From positions 248,001-312,000 of the forward strand of contig NZ_AUNI01000015.1 in the NCBI RefSeq assembly GCF_000447795.1: 64,000 bases of DNA, in the 5' to 3' direction. The stretch's first letter is position 1; each line of letters opens with the position of its first letter. The notes under the pieces are model-generated. The model did no database searches. It was given only the letters and a program-made list of their open reading frames with translations, and was not told the origin of the DNA. This document shows positions 1 to 9,027 of this stretch, piece after piece. Origin of the DNA: Bacteriovorax sp. Seq25_V (GTDB lineage Bacteria; Bdellovibrionota; Bacteriovoracia; Bacteriovoracales; Bacteriovoracaceae). The translations under genes and the position numbers were made by a program.

Positions 1-3000
1 AGTATCGATACAATTTGATAGAGTTCCGTTGCTTGGAGCTGTAATAATCTTATAACCAAGTGTTTGAGCTGGATCGATATCTGTTGCACCATTAAGAGTG
101 AACGAAACAAGAGTATCTTCATTTGTAGAGATTGTTTGATCGCCAATCATTACTGGAGCATCATTTGTATTATTAATGTTAATTGTAACAGTGGCCTCTG
201 TCGAATCAAGATTCCCATCATTTACTTTGTACTTGAAAGTATACGTATTAATATCGTCAGCAACTGGAGTGTAAGTACAACTCGTTGAAGTTCCACCAGT
301 ACATGTTAAAGTTCCGGCCACTGGGTTTTGAGTGACAATATATGTGAGAGTGTCGCCATCAACATCTGCACCACTGTTAAGAGAGAAGTTTAGTGCAGTG
401 TCTTCAGTAACATTGATAGTTTGAGTTGAGGCAAGAGTTGGCGCATCGTTGATCGGATTTACAGTAATGTTTACTGTTGCTGTGTTTGAATCTAGTGTGC
501 CGTCGTTTACTTTATACGTGAAAGAGTCCGATCCATTAAAGTTTAGGTTTGGAGTATATGTACATGATCTCGAAGTACCACCAGTACAAGAAATAGTTCC
601 ATTTGTTGTATCTGAAACCTTTATGTAATTAAGCGTGTCTCCCTCAGTATCTGCCCCAATTCCAAGATCAAAAGTTATCGGAGTATCTTCATTTGTCGCA
701 ATTGCTTGCGGATCAACTAATGTAGGAGCATCATTAATAGCATTAACAGTAATTGTTACTGTTGCAATAGAAGAGTCAAGATCGCCGTCGTTAACTTTAA
801 ACGTGAATGAATCAACTCCATTGTAGTTTGCGTTTGGCGAGTAAGTGCACGATCGTGACGTTCCACCAACACAAGAGATGGCTCCATTTGTTGTATCACT
901 TACTTTAATATAACTAAGTGAACTACCTTCAATATCAGAGCCAAGGTTTAAATCAAAAGTAATTGGAGTGTCTTCATTTGTCGATATCGATTGTGTTGTG
1001 GAAACTGTAGGAGCATCGTTTACAGGAACTACAGTAATACTAACAGTAACAGATGTTGCCGAGTCAGATGTACCATCATTTACTTTATATGAGAAAGAGT
1101 CCGCACCGTTATAATTTAGGTTTGGAGTGTAGTCACATGTGAGATCCGAATCAGTGGCCATACAATTAGATAATGCTCCATTTGTCGGAGCAGAAGTAAT
1201 TGTATAAGTTAATGAATCACCATCAATGTCGTCACCAGCTGTTGCAGTGAAACTAAGTGCAGTATCTTCATTTGTAGAAAGTGCATAGTCTGACGGTACC
1301 GTAGGAATATTATTAGCAGAATTATACGAAAGAGAAGTTGAGATACTATCAAGACCACATGCCCAGTTAAGTGTCGCAACTTTTGAACCTTTTGTTGTTG
1401 GTTTAGGTCTGACTATAATGTCACAAGATGAACTTGGACCAATATCACCAGTTGCACAGTTATCCGTTGTGATTTCAAATTCAGAAGCATTAGCAGCACT
1501 TAGTGCCGCAATCGAGCAATCTTTTGTTGCAGCTGTTCCACTATTTGAAACAGTAAAAGTATAATTAGGACCAAGTGCCTTATTGAGAACTGAACCGTAA
1601 TCATATGAAGTAGGAGATACCGCTAAGATTGGTTTTTGAATTTCAAAGTCAGCAGTCTCTGTAATACCAGTATTTCCTACAACGTCAGTTAAGCTTACTC
1701 TTAATCTTGCGTTTGAGACAAGAATGTTTGGAAGTAAGTATGTTGTTGAAAAGGATTGGTTGTTTAAGAACCCATTTGCTGATGCAACGGCCGGTAGAGT
1801 AGACCAGCTTGAACCATCAAAGAATTCAACAACATGTTGGTTAGTAGTTGTTTGGTTAGCTTCTAGTACCGTCCAATCTAAAGTTAGTGTTGTGTCTGCT
1901 CGATAGCTTGAGGCTAAAGTGTCAATCGTAATTGCCGGAGCTGAAGTATCAAGGTTAATGGTAAATGTTTTCTTCGGACTTATGTCTCCGTTAACATCTT
2001 TTGCCCAAATATTTACTTCAATATCTCCATCACCTGAAACTAGGGTGTATGGGTTTATAACTTGTGTAATTGCTGTCGTACATGTGTATGTGAAGTCACC
2101 TGGAACTGGAATAGTAGATCCTTCAGTGATGGCAAAATTTGAGAAGCTCTCACAGTTTTGAAAATAACCACCCAGGTCAGCACCGGTTGAAATATCGATT
2201 AGAATATCTCTTGTTTGAGTTGGATTTGTACTTCCACTGTTTAGTGCGATATTTGGTGCAGTTGTTGGAGCATCATCACTAATATCGATACTATAAGTTA
2301 GTTCGTGAAATGGAAGTGTTCTGTCAACATCACTACCCGCACCTGCTACCGCTCTACCTACAAAGAGTTTAACCTCGATAGTTCTCTTCGAATTTGCGGA
2401 AGGCGTGTATGACCATGATGCAAGGTTTGATACTTTTGCACTATCAATATGCCATTCGTAAGCAGTCGTGTATGAAGTATTCCAGTGTTGAGATTCAACA
2501 TTTAAAATAGCTGAAACTTTTTCTTGTAGAGCTGTTGGTATTGTTAAACCTGTAATGTCTGGAGCAGCATCAGCAAGAACTTGATAATTTTCTCCTTCAA
2601 ATGCTTCTTCAAATTTAGCTTGAGTTGTTGGATCTGATTCAACGACACTATATGAAGCTTCAATTTCATCATTAATATTAATCTGAGAATCAATTGTGTT
2701 AATAAAGCTTTCGATTTTTGCACCATCAAGTTCTTCAATATCAACGCTTGATGAAGACTTGATAATTTTTGAAACAAGAGTCGAAGTAGGTGTAAGGTCC
2801 TGTTCTGTAAAATAACTAGTTACGATCCTTTCATAATTGATATCACAACCAGACGTTTTAAGAAGGTACTTTGTAGGTTTCGTAATATCAAGATTCAAAC
2901 CTACAGGCTCAAATTGAAAAGTTGTCGTCGTATTGAGATTTTCTGCAGTGATAGGATTGTCTGCAAGAACTGTCATTGTGTTAATATCAAACAGAGTTAT

Positions 3001-3672
3001 CTTTGGATTGGTACAGCTTGATGCTGCTGAGTAAGCCTTCTCAATTAAACTAAATCCAGAATCAACAACAATGATTCCAACGAGAGGTGGAATCTTTCCT
3101 TTTACTAGTGGAGGACTCGATACAAAAACATCATCCGTTTTTTTAGATGATGAATTTATTATTGTATCTTCAGATACTTCTTTTTCCATTGCCGGCTGGT
3201 ACGTCGGGTTGCCAACAATTGTTTCACTAATATTTTTCTTTAAGTCTGTTGAGGATTTTGAGCTGCTTTCTGGATTTGTTAGAGTTGTATCTGCTTGTGA
3301 AAATGAACTGCTTGGTACTCTATTATTACTGACAGCGCTATTAGTACTAACATTTCCTTTATTGATATTGAAAGCAGACTTCTTGTTTCCATCAGCAACC
3401 GAAACGTCACCGTTATAGTCAACTGTGTAGCTTGAATCGCTAACTACTTCTTTAAAGCCATGATTGATTGTTGTTACTGAGCTTGGATTTCGCTTTAGAC
3501 GGGCCTTGTTTTGCTCTTCTGCACGCGAACCTTTATTAAATTTATAGTTCTTTGAAGATTTAATGATATTTGACTGCAGCGCTTCATCTGAAACTTCGCG
3601 ATAGATTACGGCTGCAGCTGTAAAAATTAGCACTGGAGTAATCAGTTTTGTTATTAGTGTTTTTTTACTCAT
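1..3672 (-). CDS. Giant tandem-95 / cadherin-like repeat surface protein, 5' part only
   Basis: The reading frame is open from the ATG at 3670-3672 down to the window edge (1224 codons, no stop), so only the N-terminal part is seen. The N-terminus is a basic stretch then a hydrophobic segment (about residues 7-22), a signal anchor or signal peptide without a clear lipobox. A Ser/Thr/Asn-rich linker follows, then several Ig-like stretches, then a choice-of-anchor D type domain (about 1640-1310). Before the edge come four complete and one partial copy of a roughly 95-residue cadherin-like repeat with the signatures NDAPT, TNEDTP, GDTLxY and YKVNDGxLDS. Each repeat has one or two cysteines. Tandem-95 proteins are usually secreted adhesins or matrix proteins. 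A surface adhesion role is inferred. No good ribosome binding site is seen at this start. Confidence 0.85.
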   Translation of the reverse strand, partial: MSKKTLITKLITPVLIFTAAAVIYREVSDEALQSNIIKSSKNYKFNKGSRAEEQNKARLKRNPSSVTTINHGFKEVVSDSSYTVDYNGDVSVADGNKKSAFNINKGNVSTNSAVSNNRVPSSSFSQADTTLTNPESSSKSSTDLKKNISETIVGNPTYQPAMEKEVSEDTIINSSSKKTDDVFVSSPPLVKGKIPPLVGIIVVDSGFSLIEKAYSAASSCTNPKITLFDINTMTVLADNPITAENLNTTTTFQFEPVGLNLDITKPTKYLLKTSGCDINYERIVTSYFTEQDLTPTSTLVSKIIKSSSSVDIEELDGAKIESFINTIDSQININDEIEASYSVVESDPTTQAKFEEAFEGENYQVLADAAPDITGLTIPTALQEKVSAILNVESQHWNTSYTTAYEWHIDSAKVSNLASWSYTPSANSKRTIEVKLFVGRAVAGAGSDVDRTLPFHELTYSIDISDDAPTTAPNIALNSGSTNPTQTRDILIDISTGADLGGYFQNCESFSNFAITEGSTIPVPGDFTYTCTTAITQVINPYTLVSGDGDIEVNIWAKDVNGDISPKKTFTINLDTSAPAITIDTLASSYRADTTLTLDWTVLEANQTTTNQHVVEFFDGSSWSTLPAVASANGFLNNQSFSTTYLLPNILVSNARLRVSLTDVVGNTGITETADFEIQKPILAVSPTSYDYGSVLNKALGPNYTFTVSNSGTAATKDCSIAALSAANASEFEITTDNCATGDIGPSSSCDIIVRPKPTTKGSKVATLNWACGLDSISTSLSYNSANNIPTVPSDYALSTNEDTALSFTATAGDDIDGDSLTYTITSAPTNGALSNCMATDSDLTCDYTPNLNYNGADSFSYKVNDGTSDSATSVTVSITVVPVNDAPTVSTTQSISTNEDTPITFDLNLGSDIEGSSLSYIKVSDTTNGAISCVGGTSRSCTYSPNANYNGVDSFTFKVNDGDLDSSIATVTITVNAINDAPTLVDPQAIATNEDTPITFDLGIGADTEGDTLNYIKVSDTTNGTISCTGGTSRSCTYTPNLNFNGSDSFTYKVNDGTLDSNTATVNITVNPINDAPTLASTQTINVTEDTALNFSLNSGADVDGDTLTYIVTQNPVAGTLTCTGGTSTSCTYTPVADDINTYTFKYKVNDGNLDSTEATVTININNTNDAPVMIGDQTISTNEDTLVSFTLNGATDIDPAQTLGYKIITAPSNGTLSNCIDT

Positions 3673-3967
3673 GGAACCACTTTTTCTTAAGTAAAAGTTA
3701 AGTCACTATTCGGATCTGCTTAATTAATCTTAACTTACTGCCTAAAATTACACGGTTTTGGGTAGAAAATGACTCGCTGTGCCTTAAAAACGTCAACTTT
3801 CGTTGTCATTTGCGAGAAATTGTTAAAAAAAAACAATTATTGAACGCGCTCATTTTATTGCAATAGTTCCATTTTGTGGTTGTAACATCTGCCGGAAGCT
3901 TTTTTATCCCTTTACTAGTTGCATCTAAGTTGCTAAATTCCTCTGACATTTAGAAAACCAAATTATC
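3673..3967. other. Intergenic region between giant surface gene and S6-S18 gene
   Basis: AT-rich spacer between two divergent genes with no credible ORF. The best sigma-70-like match towards the ribosomal operon is TTGCAA (3858-3863), 17 bases, then TGTAAC (3881-3886), which is only a moderate fit. Upstream there is a run of nine A residues near 3827-3835. The spacer is long enough to hold both divergent promoters and the leader of the ribosomal operon. Confidence 0.4.
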
Positions 3968-3992
3968 GCTCAGGCCAATTGTGGACCTGGGC
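3968..3992 (+). promoter_or_regulatory. Leader hairpin upstream of S6-S18 gene
   Basis: Positions 3968-3992 fold into a nine-base-pair stem (seven outer pairs including one G-U, two inner C-G pairs) with one bulged A and the six-base loop AATTGT. It ends 30 bases before the start codon and 21 bases before the AGGAGG. Leader RNAs that bind the S6:S18 heterodimer and repress translation are known in other bacteria. This hairpin sits in the right place, but I could not match the CCG-box features of that motif, so the regulatory role is inference. Confidence 0.35.
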
Positions 3993-4022
3993 CAATATCA
4001 TAATATTGTTCAGGAGGTTTGT

Positions 4023-4640
4023 ATGATTTATGAGTTGGCATTAGTAGCCAGACCAGAAGCTACTGACGAGCAAATTGCTTCGCTTAAAGACATGATCGCG
4101 GAAATCGCAGGTCAGTACGAAGGTGAAGTTCTTCTTACAGATGATTGGGGAAGAAAGCAATTCGCTCAAATCGCAAAGAATGGTGCAACACACGGGCACT
4201 ATGTTTATTTTATCGTTAAGGGTAATAACAAACTTAACGACGAAATTAACAGACGTACTAAGATCAGTGAAGACGTTCACAAGATTCTTCTAGTAAAACT
4301 ATCTGACATTGACGCTGAAGCTGAAGAGATTGTAAAAAAATACAAGACTCCTCATTCAAAAGCACACAATGGTTCTCAAACTGATGAGTTAGAGAAGGGT
4401 GGAGACAAAGATAGAAGAAGATTTTCTAAGAGAAAGAACTGTTGGTTTAAACAAAACAGCATCTCTGCAGATTGGAAAGATCCAAAAACTTTTAATTGGT
4501 TAGTAAATGAATTTGGAAAAATTCAACCATCTAGAGTTTCTGGAATTTCTAGAAAGCACCATAGATATGTTGAGTCAGCAATTAAGAGAGCAAGAAACAT
4601 TGGTTTAGCTTCTCACTTGTCTGGAAACCTAACTGAGTAG
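4023..4640 (+). CDS. rpsF-rpsR: Fused 30S ribosomal proteins S6 and S18
   Basis: One 205-residue ORF carries both S6 (about residues 1-105) and S18 (about 130-203, with KNCWFK, GKIQPSRVSG and HRYVESAIKRARN). Normally these are two adjacent genes whose products bind each other on the platform of the small subunit. The ATG at 4023 follows a strong AGGAGG (4013-4018); an in-frame upstream ATG at 3981 lacks this signal. The junction (about residues 106-129) is a charged Lys/Glu/Gly/Asp linker. Between the end of S6 and the start of S18 there is no in-frame ATG, GTG or TTG, so S18 has no start of its own. Both other frames have stops in the linker. DUF2232 and rplI follow, the classic rpsF-rpsR-rplI order. 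Fusion rather than sequencing error is my preferred reading. Confidence 0.9.
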   Translation: MIYELALVARPEATDEQIASLKDMIAEIAGQYEGEVLLTDDWGRKQFAQIAKNGATHGHYVYFIVKGNNKLNDEINRRTKISEDVHKILLVKLSDIDAEAEEIVKKYKTPHSKAHNGSQTDELEKGGDKDRRRFSKRKNCWFKQNSISADWKDPKTFNWLVNEFGKIQPSRVSGISRKHHRYVESAIKRARNIGLASHLSGNLTE

Positions 4641-4660
4641 TTAGCTGGAATTATTTCATA

Positions 4661-5680
4661 ATGGTTTTAGAGAAAAACACATATTCAGGATCAACGCAAA
4701 ATTCTCAAAAGAGAGTTATCGGGCAGCTTAGTTTTATTAAGCTTATCCTTCTGTGTCTTGTTTCCTTTGTACTGTGTGCAGTAGGTCCATTAGTGATCTT
4801 TTCTCCGATTCCACTTGCTATGGCATTTTTAATGTATGGCTTTGTACAAACTTTCTCTGTCGCTCTAGTTGCAATTTTTGCAAGTATGGCTTTGGCTTTG
4901 ACTGTTCCTGCAATGGCTGAGCTCTCTATCTATAGTGTCATCATGGTCATCGTAACAATCGTTGGTTTCATGGTTTCTACAATAGTTGTAAGAGGAGAGC
5001 ATCCTGTAAAAGGTTTTATTCTCCGTGGTCTCGTTTCTTTAAGTGTTATTGGACTTTTAGTTTTTGCGGCTAATGTTATTTCGCCTGAGCCGTTAACGGC
5101 TTCATTCGAAAAACAAATCGTAGAATATACAAATGGGGTAAAAAGCACTGAGAATTATCAGGCAGTACTTAAAAATGGTGGTGATGAAGCAAGACAAATT
5201 GAGCAATTTATGTCGAATCCACTTGAGTTGATAAGACAGTTTTATAACTGGATTTTCTCTCTAGTATTCGTTTTTGTTTTCTTTGTTCTTTGGTTATCAA
5301 CTTTTACAGTTATGAGAAATAAGTCTTTATGGCATAGAATGCATAACTATAAATATGGATTAAGTGATTTTGTTAAGTTTAAAGTACCTGACTTTGTAGT
5401 CTATTTCGTAATAATAGGTTTTGGCCTATTTGTGGGATCTGACTTTTTAGGTGGTGAAACTGCAGAAATTATCGGTGGAAATATTTTACTTGGGTTAGGA
5501 GTTTTATACTTCTTCCAGGGAATGGGAATATATGTAGATCTTTTAAGATATCTTAGAATCTTCGGACTTCTTAGAAATCTTTTGACTATTATGACAATTT
5601 TTTACGGTTACCAATTCGTTGCTATCGCTGGCCTATTTGATACTTGGGTCAACTTTAGAAAATACTTCAAAAAGAAATGA
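4661..5680 (+). CDS. DUF2232-type multi-spanning membrane protein
   Basis: 339 residues with about eight hydrophobic segments: two or three between residues 25 and 85, two between 87 and 142, one near 195-215, and others near 243-330. A hydrophilic loop (about 148-190) separates the halves. Lying between rpsR and rplI is typical for DUF2232 (YybS-like) integral membrane proteins, and the hydropathy pattern fits. The molecular function of the family is not established. The gene starts 20 bases after the S6-S18 stop and is probably co-transcribed; the ribosome binding site is weak, so the exact start is less certain. Confidence 0.7.
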   Translation: MVLEKNTYSGSTQNSQKRVIGQLSFIKLILLCLVSFVLCAVGPLVIFSPIPLAMAFLMYGFVQTFSVALVAIFASMALALTVPAMAELSIYSVIMVIVTIVGFMVSTIVVRGEHPVKGFILRGLVSLSVIGLLVFAANVISPEPLTASFEKQIVEYTNGVKSTENYQAVLKNGGDEARQIEQFMSNPLELIRQFYNWIFSLVFVFVFFVLWLSTFTVMRNKSLWHRMHNYKYGLSDFVKFKVPDFVVYFVIIGFGLFVGSDFLGGETAEIIGGNILLGLGVLYFFQGMGIYVDLLRYLRIFGLLRNLLTIMTIFYGYQFVAIAGLFDTWVNFRKYFKKK

Positions 5681-5696
5681 ATTAAGGAGATATGTC

Positions 5697-6308
5697 ATGA
5701 AAGTCATTCTTAAAGAAAAAGTAAAAACTTTAGGAAACGTTGGACAAACTGTTAACGTTTCTGCTGGTCACGCAAGAAACTTCTTAATCCCAAACGGATT
5801 AGCAGTTCTAGCTGATGAATCAAATAAAGCTCAAACAGAGCACATGAGCAAAATTCTTGCAGCAAAAGTTGCTGAAGAGAAAAAAGTTGCTCAAGATCTA
5901 GCTAAGAAAGTAGATGGTGTTGCTATTGAAATGATCAAGAGAGTTGGAAACGGTGGGAAACTATTCGGTTCTGTAACTACTCAAGATTTAACTGCAGAAC
6001 TTTCTAAACTTGGTTACGATGTTGAAAGAAAAGCATTAACACTTGATAAGCCAATCAAAGGATTAGGCGTTTACAATGTTAAAGCTAAACTTTTCAAAGA
6101 AGTTGAAGCTAACTTTACTGTAACTGTAAAGATGGATCCAGCTCAAGAAGAAGAAAACAAGAAAAAAGCTGAAGAGCTAGCTGCTCAGAAGCAAGCTCTT
6201 GCTGCAATTGCTGCTGCTGAAGCTGAAGAGAATCCAACTGGTGAAGTTAAGGAACTTTCTGAAGAAGAAAAACTTAAGCAAGAAGCAAACAGAATTCTTA
6301 GAGGTTAA
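5697..6308 (+). CDS. rplI: 50S ribosomal protein L9 with extended C-terminus
   Basis: The N-terminus is the canonical L9 domain: MKVILKEKVKTLG, then GHARNFLIPNGLA, a connecting helix rich in Lys, Ala and Glu, and a C-terminal domain with NGGKLFGSVTTQDL. L9 binds domain V of 23S rRNA near the base of the L1 stalk. AAGGAG at 5684-5689 fixes the ATG at 5697 and rules out an in-frame upstream start inside the DUF2232 gene. The protein is 203 residues, against about 150 in Escherichia coli. The excess is a charged, Ala/Glu/Lys-rich tail after about residue 148. A rho-independent terminator lies 22 bases past the stop, so this is the last gene of the ribosomal operon. Confidence 0.95.
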   Translation: MKVILKEKVKTLGNVGQTVNVSAGHARNFLIPNGLAVLADESNKAQTEHMSKILAAKVAEEKKVAQDLAKKVDGVAIEMIKRVGNGGKLFGSVTTQDLTAELSKLGYDVERKALTLDKPIKGLGVYNVKAKLFKEVEANFTVTVKMDPAQEEENKKKAEELAAQKQALAAIAAAEAEENPTGEVKELSEEEKLKQEANRILRG

Positions 6309-6329
6309 TCTCTAGATTTGTTTAAATGG

Positions 6330-6356
6330 AGGCCTCATTTTTTGAGGCCTTTTTTT
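6330..6356 (+). terminator. Rho-independent terminator after rplI
   Basis: An eight-base-pair perfect stem, AGGCCTCA (6330-6337) with TGAGGCCT (6343-6350), encloses a five-T loop and is followed directly by six T residues. It ends the rpsF-rpsR/DUF2232/rplI unit 23 bases before the dnaB start. Confidence 0.9.
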
Positions 6357-6379
6357 CTCGTACTCATAGAGGATAATCA

Positions 6380-7738
6380 ATGTCTAATCAACACCCACAG
6401 ATAAAAGAACTTCCACATGACCTTTTGGCAGAGAAATCACTTCTCTCATGTCTTCTATTAGATAGTCAGGCATTTGATGAGATTAGTGATTTAAAACTTG
6501 ATGGCTCTGAGTTCTATCATCCAAAATATGGTGTTGTTTACGATGCTATCAAAGACATGGCGCACTCGAGAAGACCAATCGATTACGTTACTCTTTGCTC
6601 TTACTTAACTTCTCGAGGAAAACTTGAAGAGTTAGGTGGACAAGCATTCATTCTTGAGATTACAGAAGATCAAGTTTCAAGTGTTAATATTAGACACTAT
6701 GCTCAGCTTGTAAAAGATAAAGCTTCTCTTAGAGAGATTGTAAGAACAGCAAGAAGAGTTGCTGATATGGGACTTACTTTTTCTGGTGATGCAGCTGACT
6801 TCATTCAAGAGGTCGAATCAAGTTTTTTTAAATTAACAAATGAAGCGAAGACAGGTGCACTTACAAAATTAAATGTCTGTCTTAAAGAAAATATAAAAGA
6901 ACTCGAGGATACTTCGAGAAGACCTGGTGAGATTCAAGGTATTCCAACTGGCTATAACAGTCTTGATGAATTACTGCTCGGTATGCAGCCTGGTCAGCTA
7001 ATTATTCTTGCTGCTCGTCCGGCGATGGGGAAAACTGCATTGGCACTAAACGTTGCTCAAAATGCATGTGACTACTCTAAACTTCCTGTTGCGATATTCT
7101 CTCTAGAGATGATGAAGAAGGAGCTCTCTATGAGACTTCTGACTCAAAGAGCGAAGGTTGATGCGAAGAAAATACGTCAAAAGAATTTTGATGACACAGA
7201 TCTTCGAAAAATCGGAATGGGAATTCAGGCCCTATCTGATCTTCCGATCTATATTGATGATAATGGTAGTATTACACTTTTGGATATTCAGTCTCAGTGT
7301 CGTAAAATTAAGGCCGAACAAGGTTTAGCTCTAATTGTAATCGACTACCTTCAGCTGATGAACTCACACAATAAGACTCTCTCTCGTGAACAACAGATCT
7401 CGGAAATTTCTAGGGGATTAAAGTCGATGGCCAAGGAATTAGATTGTCCTGTAATCGCACTATCTCAGCTTAATCGTTCCGTAGAATCTCGTCCTAACAA
7501 AAGACCAAACGTTTCCGATCTTCGTGAGTCTGGAGCGATTGAGCAGGATGCCGATATTGTTATGTTCGTGTATCGTGATGAGTATTATAACCCAGATACT
7601 AAAGAGCCTGGGATTGCTGAAGTTATCGTAGGTAAGAACAGAGCTGGTTCTGTTGGTACAGCGAAGATGGCCTTTGTTGGTGCTCACACAAGCTTTGAGA
7701 ACGTTGCTTATGATGACAGTAGAGCACCTGCTAACTAA
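6380..7738 (+). CDS. dnaB: Replicative DNA helicase DnaB
   Basis: 452 residues, the usual length for DnaB. The N-terminal primase-interacting domain spans about 8-150. The RecA-like helicase domain starts near 180 with the Walker A motif PAMGKTAL (Lys218), then the Walker B region IVIDYLQLM and the QISEISRGLKSMAKEL and LNRSVESR stretches; SDLRESGAIEQDAD is also conserved. The enzyme is a hexameric 5'-3' helicase at the replication fork. Its place downstream of rplI is common in bacteria. GAGG lies just ahead of the ATG. No intein or truncation is seen. The last codons overlap the start of the next gene, suggesting translational coupling. Confidence 0.97.
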   Translation: MSNQHPQIKELPHDLLAEKSLLSCLLLDSQAFDEISDLKLDGSEFYHPKYGVVYDAIKDMAHSRRPIDYVTLCSYLTSRGKLEELGGQAFILEITEDQVSSVNIRHYAQLVKDKASLREIVRTARRVADMGLTFSGDAADFIQEVESSFFKLTNEAKTGALTKLNVCLKENIKELEDTSRRPGEIQGIPTGYNSLDELLLGMQPGQLIILAARPAMGKTALALNVAQNACDYSKLPVAIFSLEMMKKELSMRLLTQRAKVDAKKIRQKNFDDTDLRKIGMGIQALSDLPIYIDDNGSITLLDIQSQCRKIKAEQGLALIVIDYLQLMNSHNKTLSREQQISEISRGLKSMAKELDCPVIALSQLNRSVESRPNKRPNVSDLRESGAIEQDADIVMFVYRDEYYNPDTKEPGIAEVIVGKNRAGSVGTAKMAFVGAHTSFENVAYDDSRAPAN

Positions 7739-8867
7739 AACCCACGCTACATTTTATAAAAATGGTAAGAATATCCTTTGTCATGATCTTGATGAAGGAT
7801 ATCGCTACACCACGAAGAAGATTATCAATCTTAAAACAGGTGAGGAGTCATGTTTTGACTTCTCAGAACTTGAAAAACTTTTATCCGAAATAAATATTCA
7901 AAAATCTTTTGAGAAGCCGATTGTTGTGAATCTCTATTACGAATTAGGCTTATTATTAGAACTTAACGAAGTTCTTGATCAAGAAATTGTTCTTTGCGAC
8001 TTTCTCAAATTTAAGGCGACTAAAGAGCTTCCGGTTTCAGTTAATTTAAAGAATGTGAACTTTAGTTTTAAGAATAAAATATCGTCAGAGGAGTATCACA
8101 GATGCTTTAATGAAGTTTATCAAAATCTATTAGATGGTAATTGTTATCAGTTAAATCTTACAAAGGTTTTTGATGTTGCTTTTGATTGTTCCATCGAAGA
8201 ACTTTATCAAAACTTTCTTTCTGCTAAGAATAGGTCGTCGTTTGCCCATAGTATATTTATTGAAAATATGAACTCTCTGATTCTGAGTAATTCCCCGGAG
8301 TGTCTATTTGAAATAAAAGAAGAGGAGTTATACACTCGACCAATTAAAGGAACTCTTAGTGATAAGCTTGATGTAAAACTTTTAACAGAGGATGAGAAGA
8401 ATAATAGTGAACTATCTATCATTACTGATCTTCTGCGAAATGATCTTTCTCGTATAGGAAACTACTTCAGTGAAGTGGTCTCACTAAAAGAAGTCTTTCA
8501 TGTCCCTGGTCTTATTCATCAATTCTCTGAGATTAAAGTAAAGCTCGAAGAGTCAGTATCTCTTTTAAGAATTATTCAAGCACTCTTTCCTGGTGGAAGT
8601 ATCACAGGTGCACCTAAGAAACGAGTTTTGAAATTAATTAATGTAATCGAATCACAAACACGTGGAGCTTACACGGGCTCAACGATCATTCTTTTTGGTA
8701 AAATGAAATCTTGTTCAATCAACATACGCACAGCAAATGTTGATATTAAAAAATCAGTCCTTCAATACGGAGCGGGTGGGGGAATAACTCTGCTAAGTAA
8801 GTGTGATGAAGAGTACGATGAAATGATTTCAAAAGTTGAAAGCTTCTTTACACTGTTTAAGTGTTAA
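7713..8867 (+). CDS. pabB: Aminodeoxychorismate synthase component I-like enzyme
   Basis: A chorismate-binding enzyme of 384 residues. The C-terminal catalytic domain has NCYQLNLT, SPECLFE, PIKGTLSD, GGSITGAPKKR and the late AGGGIT stretch. The lysine of PIKGT (Lys212 here) matches the lysine that forms a covalent intermediate in E. coli PabB, whereas anthranilate synthases have a different residue there. This favours 4-amino-4-deoxychorismate formation for folate. The N-terminal part is short for PabB (usually about 450 residues). Two ATGs (7710 and 7713) overlap the dnaB end by about 26-29 bases; I chose the second. No glutamine amidotransferase partner gene is present here. Confidence 0.85.
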   Translation: MTVEHLLTKTHATFYKNGKNILCHDLDEGYRYTTKKIINLKTGEESCFDFSELEKLLSEINIQKSFEKPIVVNLYYELGLLLELNEVLDQEIVLCDFLKFKATKELPVSVNLKNVNFSFKNKISSEEYHRCFNEVYQNLLDGNCYQLNLTKVFDVAFDCSIEELYQNFLSAKNRSSFAHSIFIENMNSLILSNSPECLFEIKEEELYTRPIKGTLSDKLDVKLLTEDEKNNSELSIITDLLRNDLSRIGNYFSEVVSLKEVFHVPGLIHQFSEIKVKLEESVSLLRIIQALFPGGSITGAPKKRVLKLINVIESQTRGAYTGSTIILFGKMKSCSINIRTANVDIKKSVLQYGAGGGITLLSKCDEEYDEMISKVESFFTLFKC

Positions 8868-8920
8868 AAAAAACTAATTTAGTCAGATTCTAATAAAATC
8901 TTACATCTAGTATGTATGTT

Positions 8921-8950
8921 TTGACATAGTAAAAAGCGGATAGATATTAT
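8921..8950 (+). promoter_or_regulatory. Sigma-70-like promoter for the 66-aa protein
   Basis: TTGACA (8921-8926), 18 bases, then TATTAT (8945-8950). The -35 element is a perfect consensus and the -10 element matches five of six positions. It predicts transcription starting about 70 bases before the GGGAG-preceded ATG at 9028. Confidence 0.5.
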
Positions 8951-9027
8951 TTTGTGACAATATGTAGCAAAGGAATGCGCCCTAACATTGATGTCGGGGT
9001 TCGGATTATAGGACAAGGGAGTGTTTT

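Noticed and set aside
3981-4022. Longer N-terminus for the S6-S18 ORF from an upstream ATG
   Set aside because: The 14 extra residues have no ribosome binding site, lie in the leader hairpin and do not resemble S6; AGGAGG marks the ATG at 4023.
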